In this document: one piece after another, positions 25,858-35,617 of the stretch
Layout: every line of letters starts with the position of its first letter
How positions within the stretch are numbered: the first letter of the stretch is position 1
Assembly: GCA_035934555.1 (NCBI GenBank)
Contig: DASYXT010000057.1
Span: forward strand, 1-63,851
Reading direction: 5' to 3'
Length of the DNA stretch: 63,851 bases
From: DASYXT01 sp035934555
Lineage (GTDB): Bacteria; Verrucomicrobiota; Verrucomicrobiia; Limisphaerales; UBA8199
Program-made: the position numbers and the translations under genes
Notes under the pieces: model-generated
Told to the model about the DNA's origin: nothing
What the model saw: the letters and a program-made list of their open reading frames with translations, nothing else
The model's database searches: none

Positions 25858-26184
25858 TCAGCGAAGTGGATTGGGAGCGACGGAAGCAAGATACCGCTCC
25901 AGGGCATCGCGTTTTGCCATTTGGCTCGCATCATGAGCGCCGAGCAGTGAGCCGGCCACGAGCAGCGCCGCGAGCCCCGGTAGAATAAACCGCGGTCGCA
26001 AAATCTGAACGACCAGCCGATCGAACCAACCAGTTCTTTGGGAAGGAAACAGGGTTGCCTCGGACTCCTCGATTCGACGCCAGACGCCTTCGGCAAACCG
26101 CGGGGGTAAAGCGGGCATCGGGCGCGATTCGTGCAGCAGGGCTGTCAATCGCGCGTTTTCCGCGCCTGAATTTTCACGTTTCAT
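25858..26184 (-). CDS. Small single-helix membrane protein, possible anti-sigma factor
   Basis: A 108-residue protein. A soluble N-terminal part (LTALLHESRPMPALPPRFAEGVWRRIEESE) precedes one membrane helix (FILPGLAALLVAGSLLGA) and a short tail. It is the first gene of the sigma operon, with one base between it and the CpxP-like gene. The size and layout fit an anti-sigma factor such as CnrY-type or ZAS-less proteins, but no His/Cys zinc motif is seen. The function is inferred from position. Confidence 0.65.
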   Translation of the reverse strand: MKRENSGAENARLTALLHESRPMPALPPRFAEGVWRRIEESEATLFPSQRTGWFDRLVVQILRPRFILPGLAALLVAGSLLGAHDASQMAKRDALERYLASVAPNPLR

Positions 26185-26481
26185 AAATACGCAGACCTAT
26201 ATTGGCAATGGTGGCGAAGTTTCTCAGCTATCATCTTAAGCTATAATACGCCGCCGCCCGCACATTCCCGCAGAATCTCTCGTTGATTTGAGTTCGGCTA
26301 ATCTACCCGATCTAGGCGCGGCAAAAAAGGCGAAGCTGTTGGCAAAAAAATGTTAAGTCTTCAACGCTAACGCCTTGAGTGGCTGCATTAGGCGCGGTCT
26401 TGCCTGCGGGCGTTGGTGCTAGGACATTCTGTTTCTAATACCGGGCCGCACCGGCGGGGTTCGTCAAGGGGCCACCGTTAG

Positions 26482-27561
26482 CTAGGAATCGCGCAAGAGG
26501 TTTATGAGTTGGCCAGACCAGACCGATTCGAAGACCTGCTGTGGCGCCAGGGCCGCGAGACAGCGGGCGGGCCCGTTGGCACATGGCGGCGGGCGGGCAT
26601 CGACACATTGACACGGCACAACCAGGTGCCGATGGGTGGGTCCCTGAGGCAGCCACTCGTTTTTGGCCGCATAATCCCGGAACAACGCAACCGTCGGCAC
26701 GCCGAGCGCCATCGCCAGGTGGAGCACGCCCGAATCGCCCCCGATATGCAACCGGCAACCCTGCAACACTGCTCCCAACTCGGCGATGCCACAGTCGCCC
26801 GCCAAAACCGTGAGTCGTTTATCGTTGAGTTTCGCCGCCATCGCGGTGAGGCGTTCCTGTTCCCGCCCGCTCTTGCTGCCGCTGGCGACCAGGCGAAGTG
26901 CGGGGGCCGCTTCGAGCATCTTTCGAGCGAGGCTGATCCAATGTTCCAAAGGCCATTCCTTCAAGGGACTACTCGCATTGATCGAAAGATGGACCGCGCT
27001 AGCCAGGTTCAGTGATTCGGCGTAACGGCGGGCCGGCGCTGGAATTTTCAGGTCCCACGAGGGCGCGCCAACTTCCAACCCACACGCCGCCAGTACTTGC
27101 AACCTTTGTTGAAAAACCGGAATGCTCTGCGGCTGCCGCGGCACCCACAACGGGATCAGCCATTTGCGCCAGAAATGATCACGGCCGGCGGCATGCGCCA
27201 CCCGCCAGCGCGCACCCGTCACCGCTGTGACAAATATCGCGCGATCACCTCCGCTGAAATTGAACGCGGTGTCGAACTGCTCGCGACGCAGCGCGCGCAG
27301 CAACCCCCAATGCCGCCACCACGGCGGGCTCGGCGCGGTCAGCGGGAACGCCCAGGCGCGAGTGACCGCCGGGACCAGCCGCAGCACCTCGGCGCCGACT
27401 GTCGCCGAAATCGTATGCAGTTCGGCCTGGGGGTAATGGCGCCGCAGCTCGACCAGCGCAGGAATCAAGTGCACCGAGTCGCCTAGAAAGCCCAGATCAA
27501 CCACAATGATTTTGCGGGCTGCGCGGGTGTTGCGGTAGAAGGTGGCCAGAGCGTTCGACAT
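26482..27561 (-). CDS. Glycosyltransferase family 9 (heptosyltransferase-like)
   Basis: A 359-residue GT-B transferase of LPS core synthesis. Seen are the N-terminal nucleotide-fold start IIVVDLGFLGDSVHLIPALVELRRHYP, FDTAFNFSGGDRAIFVT, the donor-side NASSPLKEWPLEHW, and the conserved LHIGGDSGVLHLAMALGVPTVALF near residue 272, which binds the ADP-sugar. Length is normal. It diverges from the GT2 gene at 27603 with only 41 bases between starts, so the two share a promoter region. ADP-heptose as donor is the family expectation, not proven. Confidence 0.9.
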   Translation of the reverse strand: MSNALATFYRNTRAARKIIVVDLGFLGDSVHLIPALVELRRHYPQAELHTISATVGAEVLRLVPAVTRAWAFPLTAPSPPWWRHWGLLRALRREQFDTAFNFSGGDRAIFVTAVTGARWRVAHAAGRDHFWRKWLIPLWVPRQPQSIPVFQQRLQVLAACGLEVGAPSWDLKIPAPARRYAESLNLASAVHLSINASSPLKEWPLEHWISLARKMLEAAPALRLVASGSKSGREQERLTAMAAKLNDKRLTVLAGDCGIAELGAVLQGCRLHIGGDSGVLHLAMALGVPTVALFRDYAAKNEWLPQGPTHRHLVVPCQCVDARPPPCANGPARCLAALAPQQVFESVWSGQLINLLRDS

Positions 27562-27602
27562 TGAATCCGGAGAGCCTTTAGCCCAAAATCCTCGACCTGG
27601 CG

Positions 27603-28382
27603 ATGCAAAAACTTTCCCCCATCTCCGTCTGCATGGTGTCCGGCGCGGAAGCGACTCGCATCGCGCGCACCTTGGAAAGCGTTTCCGGGTGGGTATCCGA
27701 AATCGTCATCGTGCTCAATGCCGAGGTGACCGATGCGACGGAAGAGATCGCGACACGCTATGGCGCTCGGGTTTTTCGGGAACCATGGAAAGGATTTGTC
27801 GAACAGAAGAATTCCGCGGCAGAGAAAACCACCGGGAAATGGTTGCTGAACCTGGACGCCGACGAGGTGGTGCCGCCCGAGCTGCGCGACGAAATCCTCG
27901 CGCTGTTCAAGCCGGGCCTGCCCGCGTGCTCTGCCTATAGTTTTCCGCGGCGCAGTTTTTATTTCGGCCGCTGGATTGGCCATGGTGATTGGTATCCGGA
28001 TCGTTGTGTGCGGCTGTGGCAACGCGACAGCGGCCGGTGGGTGGGTATCGATCCGCACGCCGGGCTGGAGGTGAGAGGCAAGATCGGCGCGCTGCGTCAG
28101 GACCTATTGCATTACACGGCTGACACGCTCAACCACCAGGTGGCCAAGACTGTGCGGTATGCCGACGCTTTCGTGCTTCATTGCGCGCAAACGGGGCGGC
28201 GCATAACCGTGGCAGACCTCGCGCTGCGCCCCGCCTGGCGTTTTTTCCGCGCCTATTTCCTCAAGCTTGGGTTTCTGGACGGCTGGCAAGGCTATACCAT
28301 CGCGTGGCTAACCGCGTTTTATACGTTTCTACGCTATGCCCGCGCCCGCGAGGCGCAAGCCGCCACCAAGGCCAATGCCTGA
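27603..28382 (+). CDS. Glycosyltransferase family 2 (LPS core type)
   Basis: A 259-residue GT2 of the WaaE/KdtX-like group that adds sugars to the LPS inner core. Motifs are ISVCMVSGAEATRIARTLESV, the family signature around WLLNLDADEVVPPEL (metal-binding D-x-D near residue 82) and PRRSFYFGRWIGHGDWYPDRCVRLW. A C-terminal amphipathic or membrane segment (FFRAYFLKLGFLDGWQGYTIAWLTAFYTFL) is typical. Its stop overlaps the next gene's ATG by 8 bases. Confidence 0.92.
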   Translation: MQKLSPISVCMVSGAEATRIARTLESVSGWVSEIVIVLNAEVTDATEEIATRYGARVFREPWKGFVEQKNSAAEKTTGKWLLNLDADEVVPPELRDEILALFKPGLPACSAYSFPRRSFYFGRWIGHGDWYPDRCVRLWQRDSGRWVGIDPHAGLEVRGKIGALRQDLLHYTADTLNHQVAKTVRYADAFVLHCAQTGRRITVADLALRPAWRFFRAYFLKLGFLDGWQGYTIAWLTAFYTFLRYARAREAQAATKANA

Positions 28383-29541
28383 ACACCTGCTCATTTACGA
28401 GCCACGCACCGAGGGCCATCATCTCGGCTGGCTCCGCTTCCTGGTCGAGGACCTGCTCTCGGCAAATTATCGGCTCACGCTGGCAGTCGATTTGCGCCCC
28501 GAGGCCAAACCCAAATTGCAGGACCATTTGGCTGAGTTTGTTTCTGAGGTACAGTTGATTTCAGCTTACGATGCGGCCGGACGCCGCCACGATGGTGGCC
28601 GCGCCGACTCAGTGGGATTTTGCCTCGAACAAAGCGGGGCCGAGCGGGTTTTTCTTGCTGCCATTGATGAAGTCGCGTCGAGTTGCTGGCGGCGCGCCGC
28701 CTTGGGGATGTACCCGCCGGATACACTTCGCGGGCGCTTCGGCGGAATCTATCACCGGCCCCGGTTTTTGGTTGCCCCTTGGTGGTCCCCGAATCGCTGG
28801 GTGAAAAGCATCGGCTTCCGCCGGGTGCTCCAGGGCGGCTGGCTGCGCCAGCTTCTGTTCGTCGATGAGTTCCTTGCTGCGTCGCTGCGCAAGCAATTCT
28901 CCGCTGCGCCTGTCTTTTTCCTGCCCGATGCGTGTCCTGATAATTTCGCCCGGGACAGCCGCACCGCGCGCAAGAAGCTTGGGCTGCCGCTCGACCGGCG
29001 CATTTTCCTGTGCTTCGGCACCGGCGCGCGTCGCAAAGGCCTGCATATTGCCGTTGCCGCCTGGTGCGGGTTGCCCCCGGACGAGCCTCCGTTTCTGTTA
29101 TGCGCGGGCCAGTTGAATGCGCAGGGCAACACCTCGCGCAGCCTGGAGAAACTCGTGAAACAGAACCGCGCTGCCGTGCTCGACCGCTATGTGTCGGCGG
29201 AAGAAGAGCCGCTTTGCTTCGCGGCGGCCGATATCGTGTTGTTGCCGTATCTGAACCACTTTGGAACGAGCGGCGTGTTGTCGCGCGCCATGGCGGCCGG
29301 CAAAATGGTCATCGCGTCCGACGAACAACTGCTGGGGCAACTGACCCGCACCCACGGGGTGGGCCTGCTTTTTCCGTCGGGTGATGTGATGCAGTTGCGC
29401 GAGTGCATCCGCAAGGCAGCCGGCATGAGTACGGCCGAACAAGCCTCCTGGGCGACAGCCGCAAGACAGTACGCAGCCAAGTACTCGCGCACGGCTTTCC
29501 GCGAGGGCTTGCTGATTGCGCTTGGGAACGCCGCAAAGTAG
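28375..29541 (+). CDS. Glycosyltransferase family 4-like
   Basis: A 388-residue GT-B protein. It begins HLLIYEPRTEGHHLGWLRFLVEDLL, has a donor-half start FLCFGTGARRKGLHIAVAAW near residue 217, and the nucleotide-binding FAAADIVLLPYLNHFGTSGVLSRAMAAGKMVI near 284. The ATG at 28375 overlaps the end of the GT2 gene by 8 bases, which supports coupled translation. It is part of the LPS cluster; acceptor and donor unknown. Confidence 0.85.
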   Translation: MPEHLLIYEPRTEGHHLGWLRFLVEDLLSANYRLTLAVDLRPEAKPKLQDHLAEFVSEVQLISAYDAAGRRHDGGRADSVGFCLEQSGAERVFLAAIDEVASSCWRRAALGMYPPDTLRGRFGGIYHRPRFLVAPWWSPNRWVKSIGFRRVLQGGWLRQLLFVDEFLAASLRKQFSAAPVFFLPDACPDNFARDSRTARKKLGLPLDRRIFLCFGTGARRKGLHIAVAAWCGLPPDEPPFLLCAGQLNAQGNTSRSLEKLVKQNRAAVLDRYVSAEEEPLCFAAADIVLLPYLNHFGTSGVLSRAMAAGKMVIASDEQLLGQLTRTHGVGLLFPSGDVMQLRECIRKAAGMSTAEQASWATAARQYAAKYSRTAFREGLLIALGNAAK

Positions 29542-29693
29542 GGTACGCGTACGCTGTTAGATGATGAAAACACCACGAGGATCGGTTCGGAAATCCCGCA
29601 GCGCCGATGACGCAACGGTTGCGTCGATTCCACTCAGCCAAGCCTTTGCCAGGTCTCCTGTCATCCGCCTTCTTGCGGAGCTGGCGTAGTTGC

Positions 29694-30872
29694 GTGAGAG
29701 TCGCCCACCTTAACTCCCGACTCAGCGGCGGCGGGACCGATGATCAGTGCGTCAAGCTCGTCGCCGGGTTACACCGACGCGGTTTGAATGTGCGGCTCGC
29801 GGGCCCAGCCGAGGCGGAGTTGGCCAAGGTCGCCCGGCAATTAGGCGTGCCATTTGAAGGCACCCCGACCGAGGGGGCTCTGAAGCTAGGCTTTGTTCTC
29901 AGCGCAGCGAGGCTTCTGCGCCGCGAACGAATCGACATTGTCCATGGCCACCACGGGCGGGATTTGTGGCCGACCATCCTGGCCGCGCGACTATCGGGTG
30001 TCCGGCCCAGAATCGTGCTGACCCGGCATCTGGCCAAGAGCCCCAGCTCCTGGCCCAGCCGGAGGTTCCTCCTGAGTCACTGTGATGCGCTCATCGCCGT
30101 CTCCTCGTTTGTCGCGCGGGTCCTGCGTGAAGGCCATTACGAGCCGGGCTCCCCTGAGCGGGAGCGGCGGGTGCGTCCACCCCTGCTGGGAGATTACTCC
30201 AAGATTCACGTCATCCACGGGGGTATTGATACCGAGCGTTTCCATCCGCGTGAAGTTCCTGCCCAACGCCAGGAGTGGCGACTCGAAGCCGGACAGTTCG
30301 CGTTCGGCGTGGTCGGCGGCTATGACCTGCCGCGAGGCAAAGGCCAACGCGAATTCCTGCGCGCCGCGGCGCAAATGCGCCAACACGCGCCGAACGCGCG
30401 CTTTCTCATCATCGGCCGAGGCACACTTGGACCGACGTTGGAGCAGGATATCGCGCAGCTTGGCCTGAGTGGCGTCGCCCGCCTCACGCCGTATTGCCAC
30501 GACATGCCCGCGGCGATGAATGCGCTCGACTGCCTGGTCCATCCGCAAGTGGGCACGGAAGCTTTCCCGGGTGTGGTGCTGGAAGCGTTCGCGTGCGGGC
30601 GGCCAGTCATCGCTTCGGCTTTGGATGGCATTCCCGAAGCCTTCGGTTTCGGCGGGCGCGGGCAGTTGGTACCGGCCGAAGATATTCAGGCGCTGGCTGA
30701 TGCTATGACGGCACAAGTGCATGAACCACCCCTGACTGCAGCCGAACGACAAAACCTGCACCAGCGCATTGAAAGGCAGTGTTCAGTGTCGGTGATGGCC
30801 AGTAAGGTTTTCGACCTTTATCAGGTGCTGGCGCCGCACTCACCGCGCGATAAACTCACGGCTCAGGGATAG
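29694..30872 (+). CDS. Glycosyltransferase family 4
   Basis: A 392-residue GT-B transferase. It begins VRVAHLNSRLSGGGTDDQCVKLVAGL, has VHGHHGRDLWPTILAARLSG, then VIHGGIDTERFHP, the donor domain GVVGGYDLPRGKGQREFLRAAAQM, and the GT4 E-x7-E motif region HPQVGTEAFPGVVLEAFACGRPVIAS. GTG 29694 is preferred because the family's first strand starts there; ATG 29607 adds 29 unrelated residues. It converges on the ABC permease gene with a 17-base tail overlap at 30856. Confidence 0.88.
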   Translation: MRVAHLNSRLSGGGTDDQCVKLVAGLHRRGLNVRLAGPAEAELAKVARQLGVPFEGTPTEGALKLGFVLSAARLLRRERIDIVHGHHGRDLWPTILAARLSGVRPRIVLTRHLAKSPSSWPSRRFLLSHCDALIAVSSFVARVLREGHYEPGSPERERRVRPPLLGDYSKIHVIHGGIDTERFHPREVPAQRQEWRLEAGQFAFGVVGGYDLPRGKGQREFLRAAAQMRQHAPNARFLIIGRGTLGPTLEQDIAQLGLSGVARLTPYCHDMPAAMNALDCLVHPQVGTEAFPGVVLEAFACGRPVIASALDGIPEAFGFGGRGQLVPAEDIQALADAMTAQVHEPPLTAAERQNLHQRIERQCSVSVMASKVFDLYQVLAPHSPRDKLTAQG

Positions 30873-31743
30873 GCGTACCCAGTGCCCTCGGCGGACGCGA
30901 ACGGCCGACAAAGCCGCCCAGCACCAATACGGTCAATACGTATGGCAAAATTTGAATGAACTGCACCGGGACAGGCTCCGAACCCCACAACACAACACCT
31001 TGCAGCCGGATTTGAAGGGCATCGGCAAAACCAAATAGCAGGCACGCTAACGCGGTCGGGACAGGCTTCCATTTGCCGAAAATCAACGCCGCCAATGCCA
31101 TGAAACCTCGCCCGGCAGTCATGTTACGTGAAAACGACGAGGACAACAGGATGGACAAAGCTGCACCGCCGAGCCCGGCCAGTGCGCCGCTGAGCAGTAC
31201 CGCCGCCCAACGAACTCGCCGGACGCCAATGCCCGCCGCCGCCAGCGCGTCCGGGCGCTCGCCGGCAAACGTGGTCCATAAACCCGGCCGCGTGTATTTG
31301 AGCACAAACCAACTAAGTGCCACCAGCACCCAGCACAAGTAAAGCGGCGCGGAGACGAACCGTTCTTGCAGGGGAATCGTCGGAGTTGAACCAGTCACGT
31401 CATACAGGAGCTTGCAAAAAAATGGGGTCAGGCCCAGGGCGAGCAGATTAATGGCTGTGCCGGCGACGATTTGATTGGCGCGCAAGTTGATGACAAACAA
31501 GGCGTAGAGCGCGGCTAGGAACATTCCGGCCAGCACTGCGCAGCCCGAGCCCAACCAGGGCGAATGCGAAGCATAGGTTCCAACCGCGGCGCCGAACGCG
31601 CCCACCAACATCAAGCCTTCCAGGGCAATGTTGATTACCCCGGCGCGTTCGCTGAATAACCCACCCAACGCCGCAAAGACCAGGGGTGTCGAAACGCGCA
31701 GCGTCGAAGCGGCCAGAGGGAGTGCAAAGGGGAGGAGGTTCAA
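30856..31743 (-). CDS. ABC importer permease (NupQ/YufQ-like)
   Basis: A 295-residue inner-membrane permease with about eight helices. The family start STPLVFAALGGLFSERAGVINIALEGLMLVGAFGA is clear, as is AGTAINLLALGLTPF and GFMALAALIFGKWKP. It is the second permease of a BMP-type importer for purine nucleosides or related compounds, paired with the larger permease at 31748. The gap between them is 4 bases. Substrate is inferred from the family. Confidence 0.92.
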   Translation of the reverse strand: MNLLPFALPLAASTLRVSTPLVFAALGGLFSERAGVINIALEGLMLVGAFGAAVGTYASHSPWLGSGCAVLAGMFLAALYALFVINLRANQIVAGTAINLLALGLTPFFCKLLYDVTGSTPTIPLQERFVSAPLYLCWVLVALSWFVLKYTRPGLWTTFAGERPDALAAAGIGVRRVRWAAVLLSGALAGLGGAALSILLSSSFSRNMTAGRGFMALAALIFGKWKPVPTALACLLFGFADALQIRLQGVVLWGSEPVPVQFIQILPYVLTVLVLGGFVGRSRPPRALGTPIPEP

Positions 31744-31747
31744 GTTA

Positions 31748-32923
31748 TCAGGTTGTCAGGCGTTCGAGTGGCGCAGGGGCGAGGCCAGCGTCCGTCTGGC
31801 CAGGACTGGGCCTTTTGATCCAGGTCCACAGTCCGTCTGCGCAAACACACAGGATTACCAGCCCCTGAAACACAAGGGATACTTCGCGCGTCACGTGGTC
31901 GGTTTCCAGGTCCAGCGCGGTTGCCCCTTTATGCAACGCTCCGAACAGCAGCGCGGCAGCGACAATGCCCGCCGGATGGTTGCGACCCAGCAGTGCCACG
32001 GCGATGCCGATGAAGCCGTATTCGGGCGAAAAATCCAATCTGAACCTGCCCGCATTGCCCAGCACCTCGCCGATTCCCACCAGTCCGGCCAGCGCGCCGG
32101 CTGCGGTCATGGCCAGTAACCGGATTCTGGCCGGGTTTATGCCGGCACTCTGCGCTGCCGATTCGCTTTGCCCTACCACGCGCAGCTCGAATCCCAGCGC
32201 CGTGCGCCAGAGAACAAACCAAACCGCCAGGGCCGCCAAAAGCGCCAGGGGCAACGCCAGGCTCACCGGCGCACCCGCAAAGCAGGCGAACTGATGCACC
32301 AAGTAAGAGTTTCCGACGGGGCGGGTTTCGGGGTTTTGCGATGCGGTGTTTCTTAGCAGGTACAGCGTGACGTAACTGGCGAGGCCGGCGGCGATAAAAT
32401 TCAGCATGATAGTATTAATCACTTCATGGCTGCCGCGGCGGGCGCGGAGCCAGCCTGGGATGGCGCCCCAAAACCCGCCGGCAACCAGCGCACCCACGCT
32501 CGCCGCCACTACCGCCCAAGGGCTGCCCAAGCCCGGCCATACTGCGCCGATGGCGGCCGCCGCCAGGGCGCCCATTAACAATTGGCCCTCCGCACCAATG
32601 TTAAACAGACCGGCATGAAATGCGACTGCGACCGATAAGCCCGTGAATACCAGCGGCGTGGCATAAAACAGGGTCATCCCCGAATCATAGCGGGAGCCAA
32701 AGGCCCCTCGGGCGAGGATGACCAACACGTGCCAGGGGTTCTCGCCGGCTATCCACGTCACCGCCAGGCCCAGGCCCAACCCGAGGCCCAATGCCAGGCC
32801 GGAGCGCAGCAGCGAAAAGCCGAAGGCAGAAAGTCGAAAACCGAATGGGGACCCAAGGCCGGAATTCGAAAGGCCGATTCTCGTCATGCCATTCGCGCCT
32901 GTTTGGTTTTTTTCGAGTTCCAC
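31748..32923 (-). CDS. ABC importer permease (NupP/YufP-like)
   Basis: A 391-residue inner-membrane permease. Features are ATPLVFTGLSVAVAFHAGLFNIGAEGQLLMGALAA, a periplasmic loop, RGSHEVINTIMLNFIAAGLASYV, LGFELRVVGQSESAAQSAGINPARIR (the coupling-helix region) and PEYGFIGIAVALLGRNHP. ATG 32887 is an alternative start. It forms the permease pair with 30856 for the ATPase at 32957. Confidence 0.93.
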   Translation of the reverse strand: MELEKNQTGANGMTRIGLSNSGLGSPFGFRLSAFGFSLLRSGLALGLGLGLGLAVTWIAGENPWHVLVILARGAFGSRYDSGMTLFYATPLVFTGLSVAVAFHAGLFNIGAEGQLLMGALAAAAIGAVWPGLGSPWAVVAASVGALVAGGFWGAIPGWLRARRGSHEVINTIMLNFIAAGLASYVTLYLLRNTASQNPETRPVGNSYLVHQFACFAGAPVSLALPLALLAALAVWFVLWRTALGFELRVVGQSESAAQSAGINPARIRLLAMTAAGALAGLVGIGEVLGNAGRFRLDFSPEYGFIGIAVALLGRNHPAGIVAAALLFGALHKGATALDLETDHVTREVSLVFQGLVILCVCADGLWTWIKRPSPGQTDAGLAPAPLERLTT

Positions 32924-32956
32924 GTTATTTCGCTGCCGGTGTGAATCTGGCTGAAT

Positions 32957-34561
32957 CTACGCCCCACCCATTTTCAACCCGAGTTCGCGTTCGCTGACCT
33001 GGCCACGCCCATACTCGGCTAGGATCCGGCCCTCGTACATCACGAGGACGCGGTCGGAGAGCACGAGGATTTCGTCCAGATCGGAGGAGACCAGCAGGAT
33101 GCCGGTACCGGCGTCGCGCGCGCGCAACAGGCGCCGGTGAATGAATTCGATGGCCCCCACGTCCACGCCGCGGGTTGGCTGGGCAATCAGCAACACGCTC
33201 GGTTGTTGCTCCAACTCGCGCGCGAGGACCAGCTTTTGCTGGTTGCCACCCGAGAGTTTCTCGGCCGGCAGATCCGGGTTCAACGGGCGCACATCATAGC
33301 GCTCCATTTCCCGGAGGGTGCTGGTGCGCACCGCCGCTCGCCTGAGTAACCCCAAGCGGTTGAACTCAGCCTGGCGCTGCCGGCCGAGCAGGAAGTTATC
33401 CTCGATTGACCAGCAAGGAACCAGCCCTTGCTCGAGGCGGTCTTCTGGAACGACTCCGATCCCCAGAGCGCGGATGCGCGCCGCCGGCCAGCCCGTCACA
33501 TCTTGCCCCAGGAACTTTACCGAACCGCTGGTGCGACAGTGGGAACTGGCCGGATTGAGCAGCGCGCGAATCAGGTCCGATTGCCCATTGCCTTCGACCC
33601 CCGCGAGCCCGACCAACTCGCCGCGGCGGACCGAGAAAGTCACATCCCGCAGCCGAGGACGCTCCGCTGGGCAAATCTTTGGCATTCCGCCGTGCCTCCG
33701 CGCTGCCCAGGAAGACCTAGTGAAATGGTGAGCCGCGAGCGTCAGGTGGGACACCTCGATGGCAGGTTCGGCTTTGGGATGGCCGGCGCTAACCTGGACT
33801 TGCAGGACGGCTTTGCGGCCGACCATCAGGTCCGCCAATTCCTGTGGATTGGTCCGGGCCGTCTGGCGTTCACCCATTACCCTCCCCGCGCGAAGAATGG
33901 TGACGGTGCCGGTGAGTGCCATCACCTCCTTGAGCTTGTGTGTCACGAGCAGGATCGTCTTTCCCTGGTCTCGGAGCCGGCGCAAGTTGCTGAATAAATC
34001 GCTGGTTTCCTGCGGCGTTAACACGGCAGTGGGCTCGTCGAAAATCAGGATTGAGGCGTCCCGAAAAAGTAGTTTTAGAATTTCGACGCGCTGTTGCATC
34101 CCCACCGGCAGCGCCTCGACCGGCCGTTCCCAATCGACAGCTAAACCGTATTGGGCCGAGAGTTCCTCCAGGCGCCGGCGAGCTTCCGTGCGGTCAATCA
34201 ATCCACGGCGACGCGGCTCGGCGCCCAGAATGACGTTGTCCAACCCCGAGCAGGGGCCGGCCAACAGAAAATGCTGATGAACCATTCCTATCCCGGCGGC
34301 AATGGCGTCGGCTGGGCTGCGCCAAATACATCGCCGCCCATCCAGCCAAACACTGCCCGCGTCCGGCCGGTAAAGTCCGAACAAAACTTTCATGGCGGTG
34401 GATTTGCCGGCGCCGTTTTCGCCCACAATTCCGTGAATGGACCCGCGCGGCACACGCAAGGTGACTCGCTCATTGGCCAGCACATTGCCGAACCGCTTGG
34501 TCACCTCGCGCAACTCGATGGTGCCCATGCTCGTCGGCCGGCTTTCCTCCTGCGCGCTCAC
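32957..34561 (-). CDS. ABC importer ATPase, two-domain (NupO/RbsA-like)
   Basis: A 534-residue protein with two ATPase domains. Domain 1 has Walker A GENGAGKST, Walker B ILIFDEPTAVLTPQE, and a weakened signature (VGMQQRVEILK). Domain 2 has the degenerate Walker A GVEGNGQSD, signature LSGGNQQKLVLAREL and the altered Walker B VLLIAQPTRGVD, typical of RbsA-type proteins. An insert of about 15 residues (WAARRHGGMPKICPAER) sits before domain 2. GTG 34561 overlaps the substrate-binding protein's stop by 4 bases; ATG 34528 is an alternative. Confidence 0.94.
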   Translation of the reverse strand: MSAQEESRPTSMGTIELREVTKRFGNVLANERVTLRVPRGSIHGIVGENGAGKSTAMKVLFGLYRPDAGSVWLDGRRCIWRSPADAIAAGIGMVHQHFLLAGPCSGLDNVILGAEPRRRGLIDRTEARRRLEELSAQYGLAVDWERPVEALPVGMQQRVEILKLLFRDASILIFDEPTAVLTPQETSDLFSNLRRLRDQGKTILLVTHKLKEVMALTGTVTILRAGRVMGERQTARTNPQELADLMVGRKAVLQVQVSAGHPKAEPAIEVSHLTLAAHHFTRSSWAARRHGGMPKICPAERPRLRDVTFSVRRGELVGLAGVEGNGQSDLIRALLNPASSHCRTSGSVKFLGQDVTGWPAARIRALGIGVVPEDRLEQGLVPCWSIEDNFLLGRQRQAEFNRLGLLRRAAVRTSTLREMERYDVRPLNPDLPAEKLSGGNQQKLVLARELEQQPSVLLIAQPTRGVDVGAIEFIHRRLLRARDAGTGILLVSSDLDEILVLSDRVLVMYEGRILAEYGRGQVSERELGLKMGGA

Positions 34562-35571
34562 CGCCGGTAGTAGTCCGGAACGACCAGCTTGCCTGCAAGG
34601 ATCTCGGCTTTGAGTTCCTCGACCCGGCGGCGAACCGGTTCCGTCAGCAGCTTCGCGTTATATTGGTCAACGGAGTAGCCAACGCCGTTGTTGGCCAAGC
34701 CGAAGTGGACAACGCCGCCTGTGAACCGGCCGGCCTTGGCTTCCTGGATCGTGACAAAAACTGCTTCATCAACGCGCTTGAGCATGCTCGTCAGCACGTG
34801 GCCGGGTTTGGTCCAGTCCTGGTTGGAATCGCAACCAATCGCAAGCTTGCCGCGTTCCTCGGCGGCATCGAGCACGCCCAGCCCGGAAGCGCCGGCCGCG
34901 GCAAAGATAATGTCAGCCCCTTGATCATATTGGGACAACGCGAGTTCCTTTCCCTTCGGCGGGTTGTTCCAGGCCTGGCTGGTGAGGCCGACGTAATTGG
35001 CCAGGACGCTGATGCCTGGCACGACTTGTTTCGCGCCGGCCGCGTAGCCGAGTTCAAAGCGCCGGATCAACGGCACGTCCATCCCGCCGACGAACCCGAT
35101 CTTGCCGGAGTGGCTCGACAGGGCCGCAATGGCGCCGACCAGGTAAGCGCCCTCGTGTTCCTCGAACAACAACGAACGCACATTGGGCGCGTCCACCTGG
35201 GCATCGACGATTGCCAAATGCGCCTTGGGAAATTGGGCCGCTACTTTTGTCATGGCCTCGCGCTGGGAAAAGCCAATGCCGATGAGGAGGTCGAAGTCGC
35301 GTTGGGCCAATGCCCGCAACATCGGCTCGAATGAGTTGTCATCGGAGGCCTCGACGCACTTGAGCATAATGCCCAGCTTGCTTTTCGCCCGCAGCGCCCC
35401 TTCATACGCCGAGGCATTGAAGGACTTGTCATCTTTCCCGCCGCGGTCGAGCACTAATCCCACCCTAAACTCCGCAGCCAAAGCTGGCTTCACCAGTCCA
35501 ACCCACGCCAGGCTCGCCACCAGAAATAGTGCGGAAAAATTATAGCGCGGGCGTCTCGCGGTGGCGATCAT
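34558..35571 (-). CDS. BMP family substrate-binding protein (PnrA-like)
   Basis: A 337-residue exported binding protein for the importer below it. A signal peptide (YNFSALFLVASLAWVGLVKPALAA) without a lipobox Cys suggests a free periplasmic protein. Family signs are FRVGLVLDRGGKDDKSFNASAYEGA, LIGIGFSQREAMTKVAAQFP, GKIGFVGGMDVPLIRRFELGYAAGAK and AAGASGLGVLDAAEERGKLAIGCDSNQ. It is first in the operon binding protein, ATPase, permease, permease. Purine nucleosides are the likely ligand. Confidence 0.93.
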   Translation of the reverse strand: MIATARRPRYNFSALFLVASLAWVGLVKPALAAEFRVGLVLDRGGKDDKSFNASAYEGALRAKSKLGIMLKCVEASDDNSFEPMLRALAQRDFDLLIGIGFSQREAMTKVAAQFPKAHLAIVDAQVDAPNVRSLLFEEHEGAYLVGAIAALSSHSGKIGFVGGMDVPLIRRFELGYAAGAKQVVPGISVLANYVGLTSQAWNNPPKGKELALSQYDQGADIIFAAAGASGLGVLDAAEERGKLAIGCDSNQDWTKPGHVLTSMLKRVDEAVFVTIQEAKAGRFTGGVVHFGLANNGVGYSVDQYNAKLLTEPVRRRVEELKAEILAGKLVVPDYYRR

Positions 35572-35617
35572 CGCCCCATTGTTGCGGGAAAAAATTGGCA
35601 GGGTCAACAACGGCCTG

